A stretch of 37,115 bases of DNA, taken from contig CANIIC010000019.1 of assembly GCA_947467395.1 (NCBI GenBank), positions 1 through 37,115 of the forward strand. Reading direction: 5' to 3'. Made by a program: the position numbers and the translations under genes. The notes beneath the pieces are model-generated. The model ran no database searches, had not been told where the DNA came from, and saw only the letters and a program-made list of their open reading frames with translations. This document shows, one piece after another, positions 24,390 to 33,300 of the stretch; within the stretch, counting starts at the first letter, position 1; the number at the start of each line of letters is the position of its first letter. The DNA comes from Bryobacterales bacterium (GTDB taxonomy: Bacteria; Acidobacteriota; Terriglobia; Bryobacterales; Bryobacteraceae).

Positions 24390-27130
24390 GCGATCTGGGA
24401 AAGTTTTCCATGTGGGACCTGTTCCGGGGCGAGGTAGAGTCCCAGATGCAGGTTTACACCGACGGCCTTCTGGCAATTGAGGGAGGCGCGGATCCGCAAT
24501 CGCATCTGGCCGGGACGATGCGGGCCGCGCACTCGATTAAGGGCGCTGCGCGCATTGTCCAGCTGGATATCGGGGTGCGGCTTGCCCACGTGATGGAGGA
24601 CTGTCTTGTGGCAGCGCAGGGTGGGGAGCTCACCTTGGACGCTGCAGCCATCGACGTTCTTCTCGCTGCGGGTGACTTGTTAGCCCAGCTCGCGGCAGTG
24701 GATGAATCCGCCGTGAGCGGATGGCTGGAAGGACAGGGGCCTCGCATTGAAGATGTGATTGTGCGGCTGGTCCAAGTACGCAGCGGGAGTTTGAAGAACC
24801 CGAGTGCACCTGTTGTGGCACCGCCTCCTGGAAGCCGTTCTGAGTCAACGGCATCACTCGGCAGTTTTTCCATGTGGGATCTGTTCCGGGGCGAAGTAGA
24901 GTCTCAGATGCAGGTTTACACTGACGGGTTGCTCGCCATTGAAGGGGGTGCCGAACCGCAGGCACATCTGGCCGCCACGATGCGGGCAGCGCACTCGATT
25001 AAGGGTGCCGCCCGCATCGTCCAGTTAGACATCGGCGTGCAGTTAGCACATGTGATGGAGGACTGTCTGGTCGCAGCCCAGGAAGGTAGTCTGGGATTGA
25101 AGGCTTCGGGAATAGACGTCCTTCTCGCGGCCGGGGACCTTCTGGCCAAGCTCGCTGCGGTTGATGAATCTGCGGTGACGCAATGGCTTCAGGAAAACGA
25201 CTCCGCCATCCAAGCGTTGATCTCCCAATTGGAACAGGTTCGGGCCGGGACCTGGACGGGGCCAGTTGCGGCGACGCCCTCGGTCGTCGCTGTGCCCGCA
25301 TCCGGGCCGGCCATCAGTCAGCCACCCACTCAGGAAGCTACGAGCGGTGGGCTCGCGGTCCCGAGCAAGGCCCCGATTTCCCGAGCGACCGATTCGCAAG
25401 ATCGCAGCCTCAAAATTGGCGCGCAGGCACTGAATCGGGTCATGGCACTGGCTGGCGAATCCCTTGTGCAGAGTCGGTGGTTCGAGCCTTTTGGCGGATC
25501 GCTGCTGGCCTTGAAGCGGCTGCAGCACGAAATTAGTGAAAGCTTGGATCTCTTAGAAACCGCTCTGGCAGACGCCTCGGAAGAATGGGCCGACTCCGTT
25601 ACAGCCACCCGGACAAAGCTGGAAGCGATGCGCCAACTCACGGTGGAGTGTCACCTGAATCTCGAAACATTCGGATTGCGGTCTTCCAGCCTCTCTGATC
25701 GACTCTATCGAGAAGTTGTGTCGACGCGCATGCGGCCCTTCGGCGATGGCGTCGAGGGATTTCCGCGGCTTGTGCGCGATGTGGCTCGACAATTAGGGAA
25801 GCAAGCTCAGATCGAAATCCTCGGACGCGAAACCAAAGTCGACCGCGAGATCCTGGATCGACTGGAAGCGCCCTTAAATCACATCATTCGCAACTGCCTG
25901 GATCATGGCCTAGAGTCTCCAGAGGGTCGCGTGGCAGCTGGTAAGCCTGCGGTCGGGACGATCCGAGTGGAAGCCCGGCACCGCGCCGGACTCTTTGTTC
26001 TCACAGTCTCCGATGACGGCCGCGGGGTAGATACGGAGCGATTGCGTGTCAAGGTAGTCGAGCGCGGATTGGCAACAGCCGCAATGGCTGCCAATTTCTC
26101 CGAAGCCGAATTGATCGAGTTTCTGTTCCTCCCCGGTTTTTCCACTGCGGCGCAAGTAACCGATATTTCAGGTCGTGGCGTTGGTTTGGATGCAGTTCAG
26201 GACATGGCGAAGTCGGTAGGCGGCTCCGTTCGCATGACTTCCCGACTCGGCAAGGGCATTGCACTGACGCTTGAACTGCCCCTCACGCTTTCAGTGGTGA
26301 GGACGCTCGTAACGGAAATTGGGGGAGAGCCATTTGCGTTCCCCTTGACTAGAATTGCGAAGACAGTCCAGTTGGCCTACAACGATTTGGTATCGCTGGA
26401 GGGCCAGCAGTATTTCACTTTGGATGGCGAACGAATCGGGGTGGTTCCGGCACATGACTTGTTAGGACTCGCTGCCAAACCAGCGTTTGGAGATGAAATT
26501 CCGGTTGTGCTGCTGGGGGAGCGGACTGAGCGGTATGGATTGGCGGTGGACCGCTTTCAGGGAGAACACGATATGGTTGTTCGACCGCTGGATCCCCGCT
26601 TGGGCAAGGTTCAGGACATCAGCGCCTCGGCCGTCATGGATGATGGTTCTCCGGTGCTCATCCTCGATGTGGAAGACTTGATTCGCTCGATCGCAACGGA
26701 GCTTCAAGGGGGACGGTTGCGTGGATTGGGTCGCGCAAAACTATCTGAGGCCAAGCGCAAGAGAATTCTGATCGTAGAGGACTCGATCACTGTTCGCGAA
26801 GTTGAGCGTGCCTTGCTGAAGAATAATGGCTACGAAGTTGACGTGGCCGTGGATGGCATCGACGGGTGGAACGCATTGCGTTCCGGCGAGTACGATCTGG
26901 TTGTGAGCGACGTGGATATGCCTCGCATGACAGGTTTAGAACTCGTGGCTCTGATTAAAGCTGACATTCGATTGCAGTCGACGCCCGTTATCATCGTTTC
27001 TTACAAAGACCGGGAAGAAGATCGCCTCCGTGGACTGGATGCCGGGGCAGACCGGTATATGACCAAGAGTAGTTTCCATGACCAGACACTACTCAATGCA
27101 GTATTCGAGTTGATTGGTGCGCCTGAGTGA
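24386..27130 (+). CDS. Hybrid CheA histidine kinase with two Hpt domains and a receiver, WspE-like
   Basis: A 914-residue protein. Order: Hpt1 (about 5-135, phospho-His H49 in AAHSIKGAAR), Hpt2 (about 159-290, H203 in the same motif), a Pro/Ala linker, a dimerisation/kinase core (about 340-630: N-box N503 in HIIRNCLDHGLES, G1 DDGRG 543-547, G2 GRGVG 596-600), a CheW-like domain (about 635-770), and a receiver (793-914, phospho-acceptor D842, K894). The GTG start overlaps the preceding stop and has GGAAG just upstream. WspE has the same architecture but, as I know it, one Hpt. It should phosphorylate its own receiver, the CheB and the REC-PP2C protein encoded downstream. Confidence 0.94.
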   Translation: MSDLGKFSMWDLFRGEVESQMQVYTDGLLAIEGGADPQSHLAGTMRAAHSIKGAARIVQLDIGVRLAHVMEDCLVAAQGGELTLDAAAIDVLLAAGDLLAQLAAVDESAVSGWLEGQGPRIEDVIVRLVQVRSGSLKNPSAPVVAPPPGSRSESTASLGSFSMWDLFRGEVESQMQVYTDGLLAIEGGAEPQAHLAATMRAAHSIKGAARIVQLDIGVQLAHVMEDCLVAAQEGSLGLKASGIDVLLAAGDLLAKLAAVDESAVTQWLQENDSAIQALISQLEQVRAGTWTGPVAATPSVVAVPASGPAISQPPTQEATSGGLAVPSKAPISRATDSQDRSLKIGAQALNRVMALAGESLVQSRWFEPFGGSLLALKRLQHEISESLDLLETALADASEEWADSVTATRTKLEAMRQLTVECHLNLETFGLRSSSLSDRLYREVVSTRMRPFGDGVEGFPRLVRDVARQLGKQAQIEILGRETKVDREILDRLEAPLNHIIRNCLDHGLESPEGRVAAGKPAVGTIRVEARHRAGLFVLTVSDDGRGVDTERLRVKVVERGLATAAMAANFSEAELIEFLFLPGFSTAAQVTDISGRGVGLDAVQDMAKSVGGSVRMTSRLGKGIALTLELPLTLSVVRTLVTEIGGEPFAFPLTRIAKTVQLAYNDLVSLEGQQYFTLDGERIGVVPAHDLLGLAAKPAFGDEIPVVLLGERTERYGLAVDRFQGEHDMVVRPLDPRLGKVQDISASAVMDDGSPVLILDVEDLIRSIATELQGGRLRGLGRAKLSEAKRKRILIVEDSITVREVERALLKNNGYEVDVAVDGIDGWNALRSGEYDLVVSDVDMPRMTGLELVALIKADIRLQSTPVIIVSYKDREEDRLRGLDAGADRYMTKSSFHDQTLLNAVFELIGAPE
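24398..25255 (+). repeat. Tandem duplication of the Hpt-coding segment inside the CheA gene
   Basis: About 24398-24790 and 24860-25255 encode near-copies of one Hpt domain, offset by 462 bp (154 codons). Across the first 76 aligned residues I count about five differences, while the DNA differs at many third codon positions. The duplication is therefore not brand new, and both protein copies appear to be under constraint. Confidence 0.85.
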
Positions 27131-28176
27131 TGCGAATCGCAATCGTAAACGATGTACCCATGGCGGTCGAGGCCTTGCGCCGCGTGGTTACGAGCGTACC
27201 CGGTTATGAAGTAGCTTGGATTGCCGCCGACGGGGAGCAGGCAGTTCGACAATGCGCCCTGGACGTTCCAGATGTCGTACTGATGGACCTGATGATGCCG
27301 CGCATGGATGGGGCGGAAGCCACTCGTCGCATTATGCAAGAGTCCCCGTGCGCGATTCTGGTGGTAACGGCGACTGTCGAGGGGCACACAGGCAAGGTAT
27401 TCGAGGCGATGGGGTGGGGTGCGCTGGATGCAGTTGATACTCCAGTGCTGACAATGAGCGGGGATCCCTCCGGTGGGCGTCCCCTATTGAACAAGATTGC
27501 GATGCTCGGGAAACTGATCGGGCGAACTCGCAACGACCCTGGCGTGCAGGCCACCAAGCGGACCGCGGGGACTTGCAACGCGGGAGTGCCACTACTTGTG
27601 ATCGGGGCATCGACAGGGGGCCCGGCGGCGCTGGCTCAAATACTGCGAGGATTACCCCGTGATTTGCCCGCCGCGATCACGGTGGTGCAGCATGTCGACG
27701 AACAGTTCGCTCCGGGACTCGCGGCATGGATAAAGATCCAAACAGGACATGATGTTCTGACGATCCGTGCTGCGGATCGCCCCACGGTGGGACGCGTGCT
27801 GCTCGCATCAACCAATGACCATCTTGTTCTGACTCGGGCTGGGACCTACGGCTATACCCATGAGCCAGCTGACTTCTTTTACCGACCGTCGGTCGATGTA
27901 TTCTTCCAGTCTGCGGTAGAGACTTGGCCGGGCCCGATCGTAGGCGTACTGCTTACGGGTATGGGGGCGGACGGGGCTCAAGGGATGCTCAGGCTTAAAC
28001 AGGCGGGTTGGCACACCATTGCGCAGGATCAGAGCACCTGCGTGGTGTACGGGATGCCGAAGGCCGCAGTCAAATTGAACGCTGTTACTGAGGTCCTTCC
28101 TCTCGATGAGATTGCCCAGGCGATTATTCACGCCGTACACACGGCCGTCACGGCGAAAGACCGAAAACCTTCGTAG
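27130..28176 (+). CDS. CheB-type chemotaxis methylesterase / response regulator, WspF-like
   Basis: A 348-residue protein: receiver domain (about 1-120, phospho-acceptor D53 in VVLMDLMMP) and CheB methylesterase domain (about 153-340) with the catalytic triad S161 (GASTGGP), H188 (VVQHVD) and D281 (LTGMGADG) intact. It removes methyl groups from the receptor once phosphorylated; in wsp systems loss of this gene locks the pathway on. The ATG at 27130 overlaps the CheA stop by one base (TGATG); a GTG three bases earlier is an alternative. A 19-nt gap separates it from the next gene. Confidence 0.94.
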   Translation: MRIAIVNDVPMAVEALRRVVTSVPGYEVAWIAADGEQAVRQCALDVPDVVLMDLMMPRMDGAEATRRIMQESPCAILVVTATVEGHTGKVFEAMGWGALDAVDTPVLTMSGDPSGGRPLLNKIAMLGKLIGRTRNDPGVQATKRTAGTCNAGVPLLVIGASTGGPAALAQILRGLPRDLPAAITVVQHVDEQFAPGLAAWIKIQTGHDVLTIRAADRPTVGRVLLASTNDHLVLTRAGTYGYTHEPADFFYRPSVDVFFQSAVETWPGPIVGVLLTGMGADGAQGMLRLKQAGWHTIAQDQSTCVVYGMPKAAVKLNAVTEVLPLDEIAQAIIHAVHTAVTAKDRKPS

Positions 28177-28195
28177 AAAGAAATAGGAGTCGTCT

Positions 28196-29404
28196 ATGTC
28201 ACAGAATCCTCAAATTGCAACTCAAACCAATCAGGCAAACCGCCCGCACCCGATCCGAGTGCTGCTCGTCGACGATCAGGCCATGATTGGTGAAGCGGTG
28301 CGACGCATGCTTGTATCAGAAACCGATATCGACTTCTTGTACTGCGGCGACCCGACGAAAGCCATGCAGGTGGCAGCAGATTACCAGCCGACTGTGATTC
28401 TTCAGGATCTGGTGATGCCTGAAATCGACGGACTGACCATGCTTCGCTACTATCGCGCCAATCCTGTCACTCGAGACATTCCCACGATCGTTCTTTCGAC
28501 GAAGGAAGATCCGAAGGTGAAGGCAGAGGCGTTTACCCTTGGGGCAAGCGACTATCTCGTCAAGCTGCCAGACCCGATTGAACTGACGGCCCGCGTTCGA
28601 CTCCATTCACGTGGGTATATCGCCCAATTGGAGAGGAATGAAGCGTATGCGGCGCTGAAGGTGAGCGAAGAGCGACTAGCAGAAGAACTTGCTGAAGCAG
28701 CGCGATACTTGACTTCATTGCTACCGGCTCCGTTGAGAGGGGCTGTATCGACGGATTGGCAGTTTATTCCATCTGCCGAACTGGGCGGCGATACATTTGG
28801 TTACTCGTGGCTGGATGATGAACACTTCGCGATGTACGTCTTGGACGTTTGTGGCCACGGACTGAAGGCGGCTCTGCTGTCCATCTCCGCGATGAATGTA
28901 CTGCGCAACCAGACGCTGCCTGCAACCGATTTCCGGTCACCTGGCTCCGTGCTGTCCGGAATGAATGAGGCGTTTCAAATGACGCGCCACAACAATATGT
29001 ATTTCACGATTTGGTATGGGGTGTTCAATCGGAGAACGAGAGCGCTTAGTTTTGCCAACGCAGGCCACCCCTCGGCGTTGCTGAGGCAGGGGGATTCTTC
29101 GGAAACGGCGACGCTTACGGAACTCTCCAATCCGGGAATTCTGCTGGGGGCTTTCCCCGGCATCAAGTACGAAGAACGTGTCACGACCCTGCCGGCATTC
29201 AGCCAGCTCTACTTTTACAGTGACGGTGTTTTCGAAGTGACCCGGCCTGACGAAACGATGATGACTTTTGAGGAATTCATAGAAGTCATGGCGGCCGCGC
29301 CCCGCGATGGTACAGCGGTTTCGTATGCCATCGATAAGATCCGTGAAGTGAGAGGACCGCGGAGTTTTGAAGATGATGTATCTATGGTGGAAGTAACGCT
29401 CTAG
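28196..29404 (+). CDS. WspR-type receiver fused to SpoIIE/RsbU-type PP2C phosphatase
   Basis: A 402-residue response regulator. The receiver (about 20-140: D26-D27, phospho-acceptor D71 in ILQDLVMPEIDGL, K123 in SDYLVKLPDPIEL) closely resembles the WspR receiver as I recall it, including DDQAMIGEAVRR and RDIPTIVLSTKE. A coiled-coil-like linker (about 145-172) follows. Where WspR has GGDEF there is a PP2C/SpoIIE phosphatase (about 175-402) with metal-binding Asp residues in LGGD (D199), LDVCGHG (D217) and the terminal FEDD (D393/D394). Such enzymes dephosphorylate STAS proteins; one is encoded 37 nt downstream. Prediction: CheA phosphorylation of D71 tunes phosphatase activity. No GGDEF domain occurs in the window. 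Confidence 0.94.
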   Translation: MSQNPQIATQTNQANRPHPIRVLLVDDQAMIGEAVRRMLVSETDIDFLYCGDPTKAMQVAADYQPTVILQDLVMPEIDGLTMLRYYRANPVTRDIPTIVLSTKEDPKVKAEAFTLGASDYLVKLPDPIELTARVRLHSRGYIAQLERNEAYAALKVSEERLAEELAEAARYLTSLLPAPLRGAVSTDWQFIPSAELGGDTFGYSWLDDEHFAMYVLDVCGHGLKAALLSISAMNVLRNQTLPATDFRSPGSVLSGMNEAFQMTRHNNMYFTIWYGVFNRRTRALSFANAGHPSALLRQGDSSETATLTELSNPGILLGAFPGIKYEERVTTLPAFSQLYFYSDGVFEVTRPDETMMTFEEFIEVMAAAPRDGTAVSYAIDKIREVRGPRSFEDDVSMVEVTL

Positions 29405-29441
29405 TCCAGAAGTATCTGAGCTATTTTGATTTGGAGTCAAT

Positions 29442-29768
29442 ATGGAACTACTACAGGAAATTCACGGGGAGACTACGGTGGTCTCTATCTCTGGTCGCTT
29501 AGATGGCATTACCTGCGCGGATGCCGAAAAAACCCTGGCGAGTGCGGTTTCGACGGCAGGGGGAGGGCTCGTCCTCAATCTATCCGAGCTGACGTATGTA
29601 TCGAGTGCGGGCCTACGAGTTGTACTGATGACCGCCAAACAGCTCCAGGCGGCACAGAAGACTTTTGCGGTCTGTGGGTTGAAGTCGCCGGTCAAGGATG
29701 TCTTTGAGATCAGCGGTTTCTACAAGATCTTCCGGATCACAGAAAGTGTAACTCAAGCTTTGGGCTAG
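29442..29768 (+). CDS. STAS domain anti-anti-sigma factor, partner of the REC-PP2C protein
   Basis: A 108-residue single STAS domain (VVSISGRLDGITCADAEK, then LVLNLSELTYVSSAGLRV). S55, in the position after the usual Asp, is the likely phosphorylated residue and the probable substrate of the phosphatase encoded just upstream. A GGAG site precedes the ATG. The YVSSAGLRVVLM segment is close to YLSSAGIRTVLM of the STAS-kinase fusion at 12343-13479, suggesting related partners. There is no stand-alone RsbW-type kinase next to it, so its cognate kinase is either elsewhere in the genome or one of the fused domains in this window. Confidence 0.92.
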   Translation: MELLQEIHGETTVVSISGRLDGITCADAEKTLASAVSTAGGGLVLNLSELTYVSSAGLRVVLMTAKQLQAAQKTFAVCGLKSPVKDVFEISGFYKIFRITESVTQALG

Positions 29769-29998
29769 AGGAAGCGATCCTTCGAGCTGTAGGTGTCCAC
29801 CATCGACCTGCTCCCCGCGCTCCGCCCGAAGTTCGCGTCACTTTCGGACGAAGGAAGGCAGAAGTAATTCCCAAGCAGAGGCTCAGCGGCGATCATTTTT
29901 GATCGTGGTGAAGCGGATGGGAGCAGGCTGCGTGGATTCATCCGGTATCCCCAAATACCAAGCACACCATAGCCGGAATCGGCGTCCGAGTTACTGCG
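29769..29998. other. Intergenic region between convergent STAS gene and ankyrin remnant
   Basis: No gene. It contains a small hairpin, CGATCA-TTTT-TGATCG, at 29890-29905 with no T-tract after it, a weak candidate terminator for the chemosensory operon. From about 29931 the sequence belongs to the 360-bp repeat shared with 34226-34585. Confidence 0.4.
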
Positions 29999-30290
29999 TT
30001 ATTCCACCGCGATCCCGCGGGCGGTCATCGCCTTTTTCAAGATTTCTGCGGCCACCGGGTTCTCTTTTTTGCCGTTCGCAATGTACAAACCGCCCGTCAC
30101 CATCAAGGGGGTCCATCCCAGTTGGTTCTTGGCGTTCAACACCGCGCCTTGCGAGATCAGGTACTCCATGATCGAAGGTTGATTGCAGATCGCAGCGCCA
30201 TGCAACGGGGTCATTTGATTGAACCGCATGTCCCCGACGGAGAGATTGAGCAGATCCTCAATGTTGTCTGGATAACGCAGCAGGGTGTCC
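29931..30290. repeat. Direct repeat, copy A (about 360 bp), flanking the TonB receptor gene
   Basis: This segment aligns base for base, with scattered substitutions and a constant offset of 4295 bp, to 34226-34585. It covers the last 96 codons of an ankyrin gene and about 65 bp beyond its stop. The match stops abruptly near 30290. The two copies lie in the same orientation on either side of the TonB receptor gene. Confidence 0.85.
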
Positions 30291-30385
30291 GGGGAAGGAT
30301 GCAGCTGAAGGCGAAGCGAGTGTAGCGACACGTCGCTCTGTAGGAGGGATGGTGGAGCGACACCCTCATCATGGTGCCGCCCCAC
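29999..30385 (-). pseudogene. Truncated ankyrin gene remnant (duplicate of the 3' end of 34294-35877)
   Basis: The last 96 residues (from DTLLRYPDNIEDLLNLSVGD to ARGIAVE) are nearly the same as the end of the intact ankyrin protein to the right, with roughly nine substitutions. The 32 codons before that are unrelated, with no signal peptide or repeats, and begin at an ATG just after the TonB receptor stop (9 nt apart). It is most likely a non-functional stub left by a duplication or recombination. Translation as a small cytoplasmic protein cannot be excluded, since the frame stays open. Confidence 0.8.
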
Positions 30386-30393
30386 CGTTGGGG

Positions 30394-33300
30394 TTAGAAC
30401 GTAATGCGAGCGATCAGCGTGCCGGCGCGGGAACCGCTAGTGCCGCTGGTCGGCAGAATCGTTCCAAAGCCACCGCTATACAAGCCGGCAAACGCGCCAG
30501 AAGTAAACTTCTGTTGCGTCGCAGCGTAGGAGATATTCGTCCCGGCCGCTCCAACCACAACCGGCTGCGGCAGGCGCGTCCGGTTGAACGCGTTCTGGAA
30601 TTCCGCACGGATGTGGAGGGTGACCTTCTCCTTGATCCGGAAATTCCGGCTCAGGTTCAGGTTTTCCAACGGTTGACGAATGCCGCGGAACTGGCGGATC
30701 GTCGTCTGCTGCGCGCCCCACTGGCCGTTCGGGATGTTTTCCCACGCAGCCGGGTTCAGCACAACGTTCTTGGTCGGGTCGAAGCAATGGCAGTTGATGT
30801 CGATCGGATCCGTGTGCTGGACACCGTCGTAATCAACCCAATTTGTCGAATACAGGCTCTGGCCATTCCACTGCGCATTGCCTGGACCGCGGCCCAGCCA
30901 CTGGCTGATCGGCTGGCTGCCCTGGTTCGTAGGACGGCCGAGGATCGGAGCGCTCTGATACTGGAAGAACCAGCCCAAGCCCCAGTCGCCCAGAACGTAG
31001 GACACGATCGGATTCGACAGGCCCTTGATGCCGGACCTTCGCAGCTTCGGCACCTGATATTCAGCGCTCATTCGGATCTGCTGCGGGATGTCGGTCGCTT
31101 GGAGGTCTTTACCCATTTTGCGGTTAAAGACGTCTGAGGAGTTCATCAATTCCAGCGCTTTGGAAGCAGTGTAGTTGAAGTTGAACGACAGGCCGTGGCT
31201 CATACGCTGAATAACGCTCAACTGGAGAGCGTCGTACCAGGTGTTGCCCAACGGAGCCTGCGACGGAGCGATGACCGTGTTGTACTGCGGGAATGGCAAC
31301 AGAGCCTGACGCACAGTTTGACCGGTGGAGAAATTTGCGTACGGGAAGGTGGTAACACCCTTCGTCGCCAGCGCGCTGCGGTCCGCTGTGGTCAGAGCGG
31401 AGATCTGCTTCGCGAGCAGCGTGCCATCGGCCGCGCTGTTCAGAGAGAAGCCGTAGCCTGTCAGGGCTTGCTGAGACAGGACGTTGAGCGGGGCCAAGTT
31501 GGGAGCCGACCACCATCCGCCGCGGTTCGCGACGTAGGTGGCTTCCACGACCAGGTTCCGGTTCAGTTCGCGCTGCAGACCGATGGACCACTGCTGCTGG
31601 CGGCCCGGGCGGCCAGCGTTCGGATCGAGCAGCGTCGGCGCCGCGACAACGGCTCCGTTGGGCTGGCCGGCATCAGCGGCGAAGTTCGGGAACTGCGGCT
31701 GCACCTGCAGCGGGATCCCGTCTTTGAACTGACCGATGGTCTGACCGAAGCCCGGCGTACCGGCAACGGCGCTGTTGACGGCAGTGCCACTGGCGTTCAG
31801 GACTGCGGAGTAGACCACACCGTAGCCGCCACGAAGGACGGTCTTGGAGTTGATCTGGTAGGCAAAGCCGAGGCGCGGACCGACCGCGTATGGATAGTTC
31901 GAAGCGAAGTTGCATCCGCAGGTTGCCTCGTAGATGTTGCCACCCGGGTGACCACCGGCGGCGGGGTTCGCCACAGACGAGCCGAAGCTGCCGTAACGTC
32001 CGTACTGCTCGCGGGCGTAGGTGCCGTAATCCCAACGCAGACCGTAGTCGAGCGTGAATTTACGGGTGACCTTCCAGGTATCCTGGGCAAACAGCGCCCA
32101 CTGGCTGCGCGAAGTGCCGGCCACCAGCGGAACAGCCAGCGTGGACCCGGAGAGGCCGCCCAACATGAAGCTGGCAAGTTCAAAGCCAGTGGCGCCCTGC
32201 GACAGCACGCGACCTTGCAGCGCCGTTTGGAGCGTGGCGTTGGTGTTAAAGACGTAGTTGCCAGTCGTGTTGCCGAATGTACGCACCGGATACTTCTCCA
32301 GGCGGTATTCGGAACCGAACTTGAAGCTGTGGTTATTCTTCACCCAGGTGAGGTTGACCACGCCCGACGGACGCCGTTCAAATTGGCTGCCCTGCCCGGC
32401 TTGCGGACCCAGGGCGGTGAGGCCACCGAGCGCGACGGAGTTCGCCGTGGTCAGTAGCGGGAACTGCCGGTCGATCCCGCGATTCGGCAAGCCCAACAAG
32501 GACTGCTGATTCACCGGACCAAGCGTGTCCAGGTAAGGCGCATGGTCATCGAAGTTCCAGGCAAACCAGCCGGCGCCAACGTGCAGCAGGACCGTGGGCG
32601 TGATGGTGTGATCGTAGTTCACGCGCATGCTGGTCGATTTGATGAACGAACCGCGAGCGGCCGTAATCGGCTCAGGCAGACCTTCCATGTTGCCGTTGGG
32701 GAAGCTGTAGGGCGCATTTAGGCCGTTGAACTGGTAGTAGCCCGAGAGGCGACCTTTGGAACCGATGGTCTGATCGATCTTGAGCGAGGGCAGATCTGAG
32801 CGGCGCTTCGCGCGCCAGGCGCGCTGGAAGTTATCGCCCAACTGCCCCTTGGCCGCGTTCGGACCTTCGGGCAGCGGAACCAGCTTCAAAACGTTCGCGG
32901 ACACGGGGTCGAAGCGTGAAACGGGAATGAGGTTCCCCGCGAATGCGGAGCGCATCTGAACAGCCTGGCCAGCAGTACAGTTGGATCCGGTCGCTGGGCA
33001 GATGACGCTTCGATCCGTCGTCGGATCGAAGAGCGTGCGGTCAAGCACCGTGGCGCCGAGGGGATCGATGTAGTTCGCCGTACCTTCACGCAGCAGACGA
33101 TTGGCGTTCGCGGTCCACAAGCCGCTGAAGTCGCCACTCCGGTACGCTGCGGTCGGCACCGTGGCGACGGTGGAGGAGATGTTCAGTTTTTCGCGGAACT
33201 GTTCGAAGCTCCAGAAGAAGAAGGTCTTGTTCTTGCCGTTGTAGAGTTTCGGGATGTTCACGGGACCGCCGAAGGTCATGCCGTAATCGTGACGCTTGGT

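Noticed and set aside
20351-28176. Flagellar chemotaxis operon
   Set aside because: Gene order, CheR-TPR, the Cys-motif CheW and hybrid CheA with receiver point to an alternative-function (Wsp-like) pathway; no CheY, CheZ, FliM or flagellar genes are present.
31195-32457. Plus-strand open frame of about 420 codons
   Set aside because: Antisense to the TonB receptor barrel region; composition is that of a shadow frame.
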